A DNA stretch of 64,000 nucleotides from contig OY987242.1 of assembly GCA_963920765.1 (NCBI GenBank), positions 32,760,002 to 32,824,001 of the forward strand. The letters are read 5' to 3'. Below, one piece after another: positions 23,660-35,210 of the stretch. How positions within the stretch are numbered: the stretch's first letter is position 1; every line of letters begins with the position of its first letter. Below the pieces are notes generated by a model, which was not told where the DNA came from, ran no database searches, and saw only the letters and a list, made by a program, of their open reading frames with translations. Source of the DNA: Ulota crispa (lineage: Eukaryota; Streptophyta; Bryopsida; Orthotrichales; Orthotrichaceae). Position numbers and translations under genes: made by a program.

Positions 23660-23950
23660 TTGTGGACAGTGTTTTTTTTGTTTGTGTTTGTCAAAGTAGA
23701 GCCACTCGCACCCCAGAATGCGCGCAGGTAAGGAAAAATTGGCTAATGTTGAAATAAATGATGTGTGCACTTTCATCCAATAAGTTTACTAAATCTACTT
23801 CTATCTAGAATCTAGCAAACTGCGTGTTTATTCAAGGAGACCTTTGGTGGTTTCATTCACTTCTCGAGCCAGATTTTCAGTTTAGTGGTAGCCAAAGGAA
23901 TTTTAAGGCTAGGTAAGATTTAGACAAAAATTTGTCAAGAAAAAAAACAT
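23660..23950. repeat. Dispersed repeat 'GTTTTTTTTG...GTAAGG', copy 1
   Basis: It shares with 40322-40612 and 45385-45600 a T-run, 'gtcaa(a)g...gcaccc(c)agaatgc', a conserved cagGTAAGG site, 'gatgtgtgcac...catcca', and an end in 'ttgtcaagaaaaaaaa'. Length is about 290 bp. No terminal inverted repeat is evident, so the class is open: it could be a SINE-like element or a captured exon with its donor site. Confidence 0.65.
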
Positions 23951-24030
23951 TGCTTATGGAGCATGCAAATGACACAGTGGACATTACCCATGTATGAAGT
24001 GGGGCCTATTTACAAAAAGTAATTGACCCT

Positions 24031-24249
24031 TTAACCCTTGAAGGGCCCTTCGGCTCCGGAGCTATGGTACCAAATATGGTTGCAACCAATTTCAGAAATT
24101 TGAATCAATTGGAAATTAAGTTTTACAACCGTACAAATTGAAGGGTTTTATGATGGTGGGTGCATAAAAAACTTTGAAAAGCCCTTAGAGCAGCTCAAAT
24201 ACGTTTGTACATACAGCTGCAAAGGTCTTTTGGGCTGTTTAGGGATTAA
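24031..24249. mobile_element. Short TTAA-flanked element (piggyBac-like)
   Basis: The left end is TTAACCCTTGAAGGGCCCTT and the right end CTGTTTAGGGATTAA. It is only 0.2 kb. A strong subterminal palindrome (gaagggcccttc, then ctccggag) follows the left end. The right TTAA is shared with the next element, the first in a 5.3-kb chain. Confidence 0.65.
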
Positions 24250-25558
24250 GAACCACGGGACCATATTTTGGTCTCACGGAGTGGTTTGGCTTATAGATTG
24301 AAACCACTCAATAATTTGGAGTTTGGTCTTGACGAACACATGTGATCCCAAGATTTTTGCATCCAACCAAAAAAATAACAACGGAATCGGGTCATCAGAG
24401 GAAAAATGAGCTTAAATGAAGGCCCATGTGGGAAGTGGTTGGAGGGGTCAAAAGCATTTAAATGTAATGTCCTTTTTCAAATAAAAAGAGACTAATCCCC
24501 TATAACCACTTACAAGTACTTCATGAGAGTCATTTCTTTTTACAATATCATATGCTTTTTGTTTGATGAGTGTCCTTGTTTGATTGGGAATTCTAGTCGT
24601 AGTTTATTCTTGTGTCCCACTAAAGGTCCTTGCATTTATCATTGTCAAGTTATAATATTGTTTTCCATCATCAATCCTTTTGTTATGTACCATGGTACAT
24701 TTGAGTACTTCACATAAGGTAGAGACCTTTGTGTAGGTACCTTACCTATGCTTCACCTACCTCAATAAATAGGGTGGTTTGTCAAGGTGTAGGGGCCTTC
24801 TCTTGAGCTCATTTTTTCTCTAATCTACAAATAATGGTGTTTGTACATCATGGCATCAAAACATGTATCCAAATTTAGTCAAAGATGAATCAAAGCAACA
24901 ACACAATACATCAAACATCCAACAAGAATGTCACATTTCAATTGTGGTGTCTTAAAAAAATTCAAATTGCTCAAGAAATAAGCTTGTATTGTTTCTCAAT
25001 GTGGTAGTAACACAATTATAGTATTTGAAGATCTATTGAAATTGTGCTATCATTTCATTTTTAAAATTTGCCATCCCACATTTAAGGCCAATTCTAGATT
25101 GTTTTCACCGATTGGATTTTCCATAGCATTTATCAAATTTCTTGTAGAATTGTTTTAGGGTAGCAAATAAAGTGGGTTTTTGACCCTTTTTGTCCACTTA
25201 GCTACACCTTGTGATTGCTATTTTTATACATTTTGTGTGAAACTAATCTTATTGAAAAGGTGGAAAACCTGCTTTCTAGAAATATAAGGCTCTTCTCAAG
25301 CAAAGCTTGTATGAAGCAATAAGAACCACACAAGCATGAAATACTAGAGATTTTCCACCTACATCTCATTCAATCATTATAATATTTCACCTCCAACTAT
25401 AGATCTAGTTGAAATTTTGATAGTTCATAGGAAATAAGGTGTTATTTCCATTTGTGAGGTTGGATTATGCAAAGTAGGTCCACATTTGATTCAACTACAT
25501 ATTCCAATTTACTACCCCAATTTATTGTGGATTTTGTGAGAATGTGTGGTGTCTTTAG
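24246..25558. mobile_element. TTAA-flanked element, subfamily A
   Basis: Left TTAAGAACCACGGGACCATA; right side ends at TTAG shared with the next element. It aligns along most of its length with 28439-29352 ('accatattttg', 'aatttggagtttggtcttga', 'ggtagcaaataaagtgggttttt', 'tgtccacttagctac') and partly with 38140-39429. No intact ORF is seen. Confidence 0.7.
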
Positions 25559-26475
25559 CCCCTATAGGACCAGGCAAAGTTTTCACCAAAAATTCTTCAA
25601 AACTGCCATTTTTAGAGCATCAACCAAATTTGAAAACAAAAGCATTTTTATGCATATATGACCACAGGATCTTTTAAAAGAATTGTTTAGAAGATATGGA
25701 AATAAATTCACAGTATTCTGTCATGTGGATTGGAAGTTAGAATGGTTTGCATATTCAAAAACGTCTTGCAAAAAATTGGGCAGCTACCCTTCAGAAGGTG
25801 AAATTCCTAAGGAAAAAAAGCCATGTGGGTGGTGCTTCTCTAAATTCCTTATTCCACCTAGGTAAAGTACTTGTCAAAAAAGTTTCAAATCATTTGGAGT
25901 TGTATAACATATAGAAAAAAATTAGTAAGTAAAAAGAAGTAAAGAATGATTCAAAACACTAAATTGTTAAGAATTTAATTATGGAAATGAAAAATGCCAA
26001 TCCCAATGGTCATAATATCCCCATAAACAATATTCATCCTTTGGTTATGTTCTTTTTCCAAAACATTGAAAATTGAGTAAAATAAAGGACTTCAAAGTGT
26101 ATTTTGGAGTAGAGAATCCATAATTGCCCGCAAACAAAAAATCCTCATAACTTTCATCTTGTTGATCCAAACAAAATGATTAGAAGCTTCCTACATTCAC
26201 ATAAATCTCCTTAACCAATTTAGAATTTATGTTTTTGAAAAAAGTGATTTTTAAAAATCTTCCTAGGGTGCCCGCCGAACGTAAAAAACAACATATTAGG
26301 CCTTAACTTTTTACTCATAATTCCAAATGTCATGAAATTTAGTGTGTATTCAAGATAAACCTTGTCCCCACATACAATTAAAATTTAAGCCTAAAATATG
26401 AAAAGCTCCAATCACAAGTACTTGCCCAAAATCGCCATGTTTCTAAAAAAGGGGGTCTGGTCCTTTAGGGGTTAA
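25555..26475. mobile_element. TTAA-flanked element, subfamily C, near-identical to an inverted copy at 50506-51470
   Basis: It begins TTAGCCCCTATAGGACCAGG and ends GGTCTGGTCCTTTAGGGGTTAA. The whole 0.9-kb unit recurs in reverse orientation at 50506-51470 with few changes. Translating 25683-25865 and its counterpart gives 60-residue peptides differing at one position. That peptide is unrecognised and probably not a gene, but it shows how close the copies are. Confidence 0.85.
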
Positions 26476-27402
26476 CCCCTAAATGCCCAAGCGTGTTTTT
26501 CTTGTTTCCAAAAGGTAGTTTTGAAGTTTTGAATTGTCCTTGTAAAATCATTATTAAACATCAAAAAAAATTTGTAACCATTGAATCTTGAACTTCAAGG
26601 TTTCTAGATGGCACTACCCAATTAGAATCCAAAATGGCCTCGCGGATATTAAGATATTTGTGATTGAATGATAATGAGTATGGAATTTTTTGCTTTTTTT
26701 GGAGCTACCCAAAACTCCTAATGCAAATTGGCAACTTTTGGATACAACATTGGGAGACAACCACTTAGGATGCTTTAGTGTTTATTGCTATTACTTCAAA
26801 ACCAATGGTCCCTCTTCCAAATCCACAATCCCAATTTCACAAATGAGCCTGCAACACAAATGTCAAAATGCAACCATCTAATACAAAGAAATTTTCAACT
26901 TCAATTATTGACCAAAAATCATTATGAGTGAATGAAAATTCAACAGTGAAAGGATCCTAATTTCTATAACAAAGACATTCCAAGTGAAATTAGTCCAAAA
27001 GCACTTTTAGATTTTGTTAGATGTCAAAATTTCAATGAAAAGGCCCTTATTGCCCAAGGGAGTGCCCAAGGGAAATCTTCACCTTTTGCTCAACTTGGTG
27101 CCCGTCTTTTCAATGTGGCAACTTCTCACAAGCTCTGTGACACTATTCACAACACTTTTCATGACACTATTCATGACACTATTCACAACAAAAAATGTAT
27201 GCTTGTAGTTAACCTTCAACCAAAAACAAATGAAATAAAATATGGAGGAAGTTGAATTTGAATGGCAAAACTAACTTCAACGAGCAACTTTTTCACAAAA
27301 GAAAACATCAAAACAATAAAATCTATAACTTCAACAGAATTTCAAAGTTTCCTGAAATTTTTTGGACACCAGAATCCAGTGCCTTGGGCATTGAGGGGTT
27401 AA
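26472..27402. mobile_element. TTAA-flanked element, CCCCTAAATGCCC subtype
   Basis: The left end is TTAACCCCTAAATGCCCAAG and the right end CCTTGGGCATTGAGGGGTTAA. It shares its left TTAA with the previous element. A small 12-bp minisatellite (atgacactattc units, 27138-27186) lies inside. No coding sequence is recognised. Confidence 0.8.
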
Positions 27403-27725
27403 AGGGTTAACAAACTTGTCCAGTATAGTCCGAGGAGGAAGCACTCTATTTTAGGAGTTTTCGTTGATAGTAAAGAACACCAGATTTAATAGTTGAATTT
27501 AACTTACCATCAAATGTTATCAAAATTATACACCTTGTAATGGTAGGTTTTGAAAATTGCAGTTTAGCTCCAAAAGTGGTTTATAATATATCAATGGAAA
27601 GGTGTCCTCAAGAGCTTTGCACCAACATTTCAAACATCTAACTTCAATATAAGTACTCAACCCATGAGATTTTGTTAAAGGTTTGATAGCAAAACAGTAT
27701 GAATTTCAGCACATTTTGGATCTTA

Positions 27726-28442
27726 TTAACCCCTAAAGGACCAAATCCCCTTTTGGGGGACAAATGGGATTTCGGGCATGTACCTATGGCTAGACTACAT
27801 TGTGTAAGTTTTTGAAACTTTTATGGAAGATGGGGATTCAAAAATCTACCCGGACATCTAATTTTTCCTTCATTATGACATTTATTGAAGAAGTGAAAAA
27901 TGAATTTCTAGGAAAAGGTCTAGATTGGGCAGCCCAATTATTATTTTTAAATTGCATTAAAAATAAACAAAAATATGAAATAGGTTCTTCAAACTTATGT
28001 ATAGGTGGGGAGCTTTGAATCATTCAATTTTCATTAATGAGATGAAAGTTATGAGAAGTTTTAGTTTGCGGGTAGGTGCGATTTTTAGAGAAACCATACC
28101 TACCCACAAACAAAAACTTCTCATAATGTTCATCTCATCAATGAAAATTGAATGATTCAAAGCTCCCCACCTATATATAAGTTTGAAGAACCTATTTCAT
28201 ATTTTTGTTTATTTTTAATGCAATTTAAAAATAATAATTGGGCTACCCGATCTAGACCTTTTCCTAGAAATTCATTTTTCACTTCTTCAATAAATGTCAT
28301 AATGAAGAAAAAATTAGATGCCCAGGTAGATCTTTGAATTCCCCATCTTCCATAAAAGTTTCAAAAACTTACACAATGTAGTTTAGCCATAGGTACATGC
28401 CCAAAATCCCATTTGTCCCCCAAGGGGACAGTTGGTCCTTAA
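27726..28442. mobile_element. TTAA-flanked foldback element, subfamily B, about 345-bp arms
   Basis: The left arm 27730-28077 is complementary to the right arm 28098-28438 almost base for base, around a 20-bp loop. The left end is TTAACCCCTAAAGGACCAA; the right arm stops at TTGGTCC directly before TTAA, so it lacks the last CCCCTAAA. Both arms are open for nearly the same 61-residue peptide read outward and inward, a mirror effect rather than two genes. A second full foldback is at 58324-59049. Confidence 0.92.
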
Positions 28443-29352
28443 CCTTTTAAGGACCACGCGACCATATTTTGATTGCTGGGAGTGGTTTTTGGCCTGTAGG
28501 TTGAAATCGCTCAATAATTTGGAATTTGGTCTTGAAATACGCATGTGATCACAAGAATTTTGCATCCATCTAAAAAATAACAATGCAATCAGGTATGTGA
28601 GTTGACAAATAATGATGTTTATACGGCATGGCTTCAAAATACATATCCATATTTTGTCAAAGATGGATCAAAGCAACAACACAATACATCAAACATCCAA
28701 GAAGAATGTCAAATTTCAATTGCACAATTCTAAAAAAATTCAAATTGCTTCAGAAATATGCTTGTATTGTTTCATATACGGTAGTAGTATAATCGTAGTA
28801 TTTGAAGATCTATTGAAACATTGTTGTCATTTTTACTTTAAAATATGTCTTCCAACATTTAAGGCCAATTCTTGATTGTTTTCACCAATTGGAATTTCCA
28901 AAATAATTATCAAATTTCTTGTAAAACCATTTTAGGGTAGCAAAGAAAGTGGGTTTTTTTACCCTTTTTGTTCACTTAGCTACAAATTGTGATTGCTATT
29001 TTTTTCTATTTTGTGTGAAACTATTCTTGTTGGAAAGGTGGGAAACCTTGCTTTTTAGAAATGTAAGGCTCTTTTCAATCAAATCCTACATGAAGCGTTA
29101 ACATTCAAAACCATACAAGTATGGAACCCTAGAGATTTTTTGCACATGGCTCACTCAATCATTATAATGTTTCACCTCCAATGGTAGATCTAGCTAAAAT
29201 TTTGGTGCTTTAGAGTGAACAAGGTGTACTTCCCATTCATACATTTGGATTACTGAAAATGGGTCCACATTTGAGTTAATTGCACATCCAAGCTTACAGC
29301 CCCTGTTTTTAATAAAATTTTGTGAAAATGGGTGTGGTCCTTAAAGGGTTAA
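28439..29352. mobile_element. TTAA-flanked element, subfamily A
   Basis: The left end is TTAACCTTTTAAGGACCACG and the right end GGTCCTTAAAGGGTTAA (a second TTAA follows at once). It is the most complete subfamily A copy. It shares its left TTAA with the foldback at 27726. No intact ORF is seen. Confidence 0.75.
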
Positions 29353-29636
29353 GGAGTTAACAAGACTAGTATCTTCTTTGTTCACTTGTTGCATCCATAC
29401 TTACATAGAAATGATCAACAAAATTACTGGATAGGAAGGAATGTGCTAGGTGGGAATATGCTTCACCAACATCGGTAAACTCCTCAAATTTTCATCAACT
29501 TCACCAGAAGACAAAAAATCTACCCAACTCTGTCCTAAGCATTAACCCTTAAATGTCCATAGGGCATAGTATATACTGACGTGTAATTATCATTTGCTAC
29601 CAGTAAGAAATTTTAATTTGGGATCTCAAGTAGCTC

Positions 29637-30136
29637 ACTAGCCCTTAAGCGCCGGGGCCCATAGTCATGGCTTGCCCTGTATTGTACAGCTACAGTACTC
29701 AAGCTATGCTCAACCTATAGTATTGCTTCAAAAAGTGGAAAAAGTCAATAGTGCATGCTGCCCACATGAAATTTGTAAGAAGGGCATGAGGAGATTTATC
29801 AACCATGGTTGTGAATGTTCTCACAAATTTCAGTTTTGAAAACATGTGGACTTTCAATCAATCCAATTTTGGCACTCCGTGGTGAAGAACCTTGCAATGA
29901 CCAATTTTGGAAAAAAATGAATAACAAAAGCTTTTTTACCAACCCCCAAATTGTTTTTTTAGCACTAAAAGAAATAATCATCATGTTCGACCTTTAGAGG
30001 CTAGAATCAAATTGATATATTCTCCAACTTCTTTGTTAGTCTCAACTATAGTAGAGGTGTGGATCCATTCCAAATACAAGAAAAATACCCCATATTATAA
30101 TGGTCAGAGCGGCATGCTCGAACGTTTAGGGCTTAA
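29637..30136. mobile_element. TTAA-type element, diverged, related to 52423-52813
   Basis: It starts 'ctagcccttaagcgccgggg' and ends 'cgtttagggcttaa'. The interior matches 52423-52813 in order ('ctatgct', 'agtcaa(t/c)a(g/a)t(g/a)catg', 'gcaagaagggca'). The left flank is not TTAA. A lone left terminus, TTAACCCTTAAATGTCCATA at 29542, may be a separate truncated copy. Confidence 0.5.
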
Positions 30137-30192
30137 CAAATCGTAACTAGACAACAACGTAAGGACCCACGAGCTCCTCTCAAAGCCTTTCC

Positions 30193-30779
30193 TTAACCCC
30201 TGAGCACCCGATCAACATTATACTGTCGATGGGCCCACAAACTTTATCTCACTTTTTCTCTCAATCCGTACAATGAAAACAATCATGGTTGGTCCCCATT
30301 AGCAAAGAAAGTACACTAATAATGGTATTTAGTATTGGCAACACTAATTACAAACCCCAACACTAACTGTCAACAATCCTCTTCATGTTACCGACACTAA
30401 ATGTCAACGTATACACTATTTGTTAACTACAATATTTTTGGGAATATAAGTTTTTTTACAAGTTTATATTTAGTGTTAGAAATTGGTTCATTTTTATTAC
30501 AACAAAAAAATTAAATTAATTTTATGAGTTAATATTTAGACAATTAGGCAACTCTAAATACAAACTAGTTGAAATTTAAAGCAAGTGAAGTGAAAGTGCA
30601 AGTACCAATATTGGTAATATAGCACTATTGGTAATATAACACTAAATACCATTATTAGTGTAGTCCTTTTTCAAATCCTGCGATCACTTTTTCTGGATGT
30701 AATTTTTCAAGTAGTGGGGGCCATTAAACCCCCCATTTTCTCCTAAATCCTAAAATAACTATGGGCGCTCAGGGGTTAA
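30193..30779. mobile_element. TTAA-flanked element with a nested TA-flanked MITE
   Basis: The left end is TTAACCCCTGAGCACCCG and the right end GGGCGCTCAGGGGTTAA. The MITE at 30312-30662 lies within it, so it inserted later. The remaining shell is about 235 bp, close in size to the unnested relative at 46373-46612 with the same termini. Confidence 0.82.
30312..30662. mobile_element. TA-flanked MITE with CACTAATAATGGTATTTAG ends
   Basis: CACTAATAATGGTATTTAGT at the left is repeated in inverted order as ACTAAATACCATTATTAGTG at the right, with TA on both sides. The start CACTA also fits the CACTA superfamily, but the flanking dinucleotide favours a Tc1/mariner-like mode. A weaker relative may lie at 47902-48180. 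Confidence 0.82.
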
Positions 30780-31574
30780 TATCCTCACAAGGATCTCTAA
30801 GAGCACCTGCACTTTTCAGATCCCCTGCCACAGACCACGGGATAGACAGCATAGCACCGCCGTTGCCACTTGGCACTCTAGCACAAGAATGCCGGACTCC
30901 AGAACGCGGCAAGGAAATTTCCATGTAAAGTGCCAGAATAGAAGTCAACTCAGGTTTCAAAAGAAAACACAGCTGTCGAGAAGAATAAGTCCATAATATG
31001 CCGCAGCACAATAAGAGAATGCAAGGGCCCACCTTCAAAGCAGACGAATGCTCTCAGTCCAAAATATAAGAATCAGGAGAACAGAAACGATAGAACAAGT
31101 CTAGCACACTCTAGAAGAGGAAAACAATGCAAACAGAGATGAATGAAGAGAATTTGAGAACCTGTAAGATCTCAGTGATACCGCACAGAGGAAGTCAAAA
31201 AATTACAATACAATGCAAGTTGGATTATGTGAAAAGGTCACCAGGAGCTGTGGGCTCGTCGATGGAGTATAGCGCCGGGAACAGTAAATCTCCGGCTGTG
31301 CTTACTGTGTGGCGAGCAAATAAGCTCCAGCTACTGACTGGGCAGAATCGAAACCAATTACCACAGCAAATGAAAAGTGCGATAATGTAACTCAATCTCG
31401 ATGCTATCTGCAGCAGCCTTCCCAGAAGTGGAAATTTCCACCTGCATGCTATTTTTTCATGGCTATGTTTACTCATATCTACTCTCTGAATGCTTGGGTG
31501 CAGAAGTAGCAGAAGTCGAATAGTGAAGCTAAATAGCGAATGACAAGAACACCAATACACTTACTCGTAACATA
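30780..31574. other. Single-copy 3' flank of the epimerase gene
   Basis: This is the downstream region of the minus-strand gene and probably includes its 3' UTR. Openings on both strands (for example 31127-31390) have no recognisable domain. Confidence 0.4.
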
Positions 31575-32991
31575 CTACAATAATCTCCTCGATTTGGTCG
31601 ATTGAACACCGTAATATTTCACGTACCAATTCACGAATTTCTTGAGACCTGTATCCAAGTTGGTCGATGGCTTGTAGCCCAGCTGGTTCTGTGCAAGGGA
31701 GACGTTGGCGTGTGTAAAAGGAACATCGCCGTTGCGCGGCATCTTAATGAACTCCTTCTTGGCTTCCACCTTCAGATGCTTTTCCAGAATTTCAACGAGG
31801 ACCGGTACAGTCACTGGAGATGTGTTACCGAGGTTGAAAGTCCGGAACAGCGCCGCACCCCTCTTCTTACCTCCACTACCAGTGCTTCTACCAGCGGTAT
31901 CTAATGATGCAACACAGCCCTTCACGATATCGTCAATAAAAGTAAAGTCCCGTGCCAAATCACGATCATTTTGACCCTTGTAGATATTGATTGGCTTTCC
32001 CTTCAAAATGTCCCGAGTGAAAGAAAAGTAAGCCATATCTGGCCGACCCCATGGGCCGTACACAGTGAAGAAACGGAGTCCTGTGATAGAGAGACCATAG
32101 ATGTGGTTGTAAGTGTGAGCAAGCTCTTCTCCTGCTTTCTTCGTGGCAGCATACAGGCTGGCAGGTTGATCCGTCCGATCGGACTCGGAGAAAGGAACCT
32201 ATAATGGCAAAAAGGACAGCATGGTGTCAGTACAAAAACCAGTAAGGAGATTTGTACCTTCCCAAACCAAAAATGGGGATACACTTCAATAAAATACCAA
32301 CAAAACCGTAAAACTGCTGTACCTTGGAGTTCAAGCCGTAAACTGAGCTCGATGACGCCCAGACAACTGCTGGCTGTGGATTGGCACTCTTGCAAGCCTC
32401 GAAAAGCGTTACAAGGCCTGCAACATTACTGTGGATGTACGACATCGGATTCTGCATAGCGTATCGCACACCCGCTTGTGCAGCCAGATGCATAACATGT
32501 GAAAATTGAATCAAGTCGAATAAATGCTTCAAGAGAGCTGCATTGTTGATGTCCTCCTCGATTACAAAGATACCTTGCTTTAGCAATAACTCCTGTCGGG
32601 CTCTTTTCAAAGAGACCTCGTAGTAATCATTGAAATTGTCAATTCCAACAAGGCCATCCCCTCGTTTCTTCAAAGCAAGCGAAACGTGGCTGCCCACAAA
32701 ACCTCCAGCTCCAGTCACAAGAACAACCAATCCATTATCTCGCTCAGGAGTACAAGACTGCGTCACTCTCTTGTCCCAGGCATGGTCGCTCTTAAAGGCT
32801 GGTCGGATAGTTCCACCGTTTGTGCCAGGGTACGCGGTACCGATATATCCATCCACCATACCCTTTGCAGTAACTCGGAAGCAGATAAAGATTGTAAGAG
32901 CGAGCAGAAACACTGAAAAGAGAAATAGTTTAGATGATCCTGACGAGTGCCAACGATTGGTTACCCGTCCGAAATAGTTGCTGCGCTCCAT
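31575..32991 (-). CDS. GAE: UDP-glucuronate 4-epimerase (GAE family)
   Basis: Two coding exons, 32323-32991 and 31575-32198 (minus strand, 124-bp intron, donor aag|gtacag, acceptor ttatag), encode 430 residues, the usual length for plant GAEs. The enzyme interconverts UDP-glucuronate and UDP-galacturonate for pectin synthesis and is a type II membrane protein of the Golgi. Residues 21-40 are the membrane anchor (KLFLFSVFLLALTIFICFRV). GAGGFVG (94-100) is the NAD-binding glycine motif of the extended SDR fold. YAATK (Tyr239, Lys243) is the catalytic YxxxK, and RPDMAYFSF with DFTFIDDIVKG follow as in the family. ATG at 32991 is chosen because it places the short cytosolic N-terminus (MERSNYFGRV) before the anchor. 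A CAG acceptor 7 bp upstream of the ATG suggests a 5' UTR intron. Angiosperm GAE genes I know of lack a coding intron, so this intron may be a lineage mark. Confidence 0.96.
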
Positions 32992-33000
32992 TTTTACCTG

Positions 33001-34769
33001 AAGTGTGCAAAAAAACCCAATAAGCCCTTCCAAATTCATCCGCTTTCACAATGATACGCAACACAGCTCTGTAGTAGCGACCACCCTCATTTCATACGAG
33101 GATATATCTACATCATAGGAGAAAGTCGATGTTCATTCATCTCATTCTAGCCCGTTAACAAGATGCACAAAAAAGAAAGCTCACAACCAAGTACCGCCAT
33201 GCTGAGACAAAGAAATCAATATAACATTAGGTCGTCTTCTAAAAACTTTTCAGCCCAATCCAATGGACTCATGTTCTTGGTTCCACTACACTAATAAACC
33301 TCGAACTGTAAGCTTGCTTTCAGCGTTCTCTTAAAATTGACTCAATTATTTATAAACCTTTTCTTAGGGCTCCAAAGAATCTTAACTCAATTCGCTTTGA
33401 TGGTGCACCCTTGTTCATTGCTCTAAATAATAGTAAGAGCTATAGATACAGTTACAAGAATGCTGACCTTGCCAGGGGTTGATGGAAAATTGTCTTGAAT
33501 AGAAGGAGCCATGTTCAAATTTTTCGATGTTAAATACGTACTCACCAACTCAGGATCTCGTTTAGATATTCAAAGAGACTTCAATAAATACCGTCACAAT
33601 CCAAAAAAGGTCCAACAATAGACTTCAAAGACGTTTCCTCTGCGCACAAAGTCCAACACAGTAGCAAATTTAGTAACATCCTCACTGTAAACACGAGAAA
33701 TACATTTTACTCAATAGCAAAACTTTCTTTCTTTAATGTACCTTTCGAAATTTGAACACAGCTAATGAAAAATACATGAAAGCAATCACAACAAGCGTTC
33801 AGCGAGGCGGGAGCAGATGTGCAAGAGACACTGGCAGTACGTAAGGGAGAAGAAATGTGAGAACGAGTAAGACACTGCTTCTGATACCTTCTTGAGTTTT
33901 CTTAAACAATCAACAGTTTCCAATTCACCACATCAACCCGGCAACAACTAGTACTAAACACGTGACACCATTTTGTTGAAGATAAGAAAGTCCAACAATG
34001 AGGCATTAGAAAATATCTGAACGGATTCAATTATCTTAGACTTATGAGTTCTAGAGATCAGACAGCACTACTTATTGTACCAAAATCTACAAAACAGGGC
34101 GTCAAAACGAAACAGTGAGTACACAGGAAACAATTAAGTAACGGAATAAGTGATCGAATGTATACTACAGAATTATAGAGCACATCAAAGCTAGATCCAA
34201 CTGTCGAGTAAACTTCCCACATGATTCCCGAACAGGTCACGATCGCAGCTGAATAAGCTGTTCGAAACTCTGCCGAATAACTGACGTTCTCCAACATTAT
34301 GAACAGGCTTTTATCATTGCCTCCAATAATGAGATCGACAGAAAAATAGAGAAAAGACTGTAACTCAAATGTGCAACGCCAGACTGCTAATGAGAATTCG
34401 TAACAAGGAACACGCCGAACAATCACACCATCGCCGGTTTCCTATTTGACAAAGATAAGACGGACAGACTCCACAGGCATCAATAAACAATAGTAATCGA
34501 AAACGCCAGCAAATCAGAGATCATTCTTGGAAAATACATTACAGTGACGCAAGAGTCAAAAGCTCGCAGTGCATCCATCCTTCGCGGAAAACGCACGGTC
34601 CGCGGAAAAGAAAACGAGAGATAAAGCTAACCTTCGATACAAATAAAAACCAAGTCTATCAACTGCGAAGAGCTTCAGCTTCTCTAACATAGCTACAAAG
34701 TCGCAACGCTCCAAGAGACATAACCAGGTTCACAGGTACGAAAACAGCCTAATATTTAACGAAATCCAC
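33001..34769. other. Upstream region or probable 5' UTR intron of the epimerase gene
   Basis: The acceptor-like 'cacacttcag' immediately before the GAE start suggests that part of this stretch is a 5' leader intron on the minus strand. No coding gene is recognised. The minus ORF at 34058-34426 has no family signature. Confidence 0.4.
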
Positions 34770-35210
34770 GAGCACGAAAGGATCAAAAGACAATAAACCG
34801 ATGCAGAATCGCCAAAAATGCGCTCTCGCCTAAGATATCCTCAGCCAGCAAGAAAGAGACAAACAAAAAGAGCTGCGGCGACACGTGACAAGTTGTGACA
34901 CAAAACGCGCGGCACGAGCACAAAGGGATCAAAAGACAATAAACCGATGCAGAATCGCCATAATGCGCTCTCGACTACGATATCCTCAGCCAGCAAGAGA
35001 GAGAGAGAGAGAGACAAACAAAAGAGCTGCGGCGACACGTGACAAGTTGTAATAAAACGCGCGGCACGAGCACAAAGGGATCAAAAGACAATAAACCGAT
35101 GCAGAATCGCCATAATGCGCTCTCGACTAAGATAATCACAGCCAGCAAGAGAGAGAGACAAACAAAAAGAGCTGTGGCGACACGTGACAAAACACGCGTG
35201 CGAAACAACA
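34770..35210. repeat. Tandem repeat, three units of about 146-152 bp
   Basis: Units start with gagcac(g/a)aagggatcaaaagac at 34770, 34916 and 35068. Each contains 'aaaccgatgcagaatcgcca', 'atgcgctctcg' and 'cggcgacacgtgacaa'. Differences are mostly in the length of the GA run (gagagagaga). The ACACGTGAC core in each unit is a G-box-like ACGTG motif, so the array could carry repeated bZIP/bHLH sites upstream of the epimerase gene. Confidence 0.88.

Noticed and set aside
25683-25865. 60-residue ORF present in two copies (also 51116-51298, minus)
   Set aside because: Its repetition follows from the two near-identical transposable element copies. There is no domain, signal or splice support for a gene.
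27838-28337. Two opposed ORFs encoding nearly the same 61-residue peptide
   Set aside because: They are the two arms of one palindrome read in opposite directions, so they are not independent genes.
32630-32977. Plus-strand ORFs over the epimerase gene
   Set aside because: They are opposite-strand shadows of the conserved GAE coding exon.
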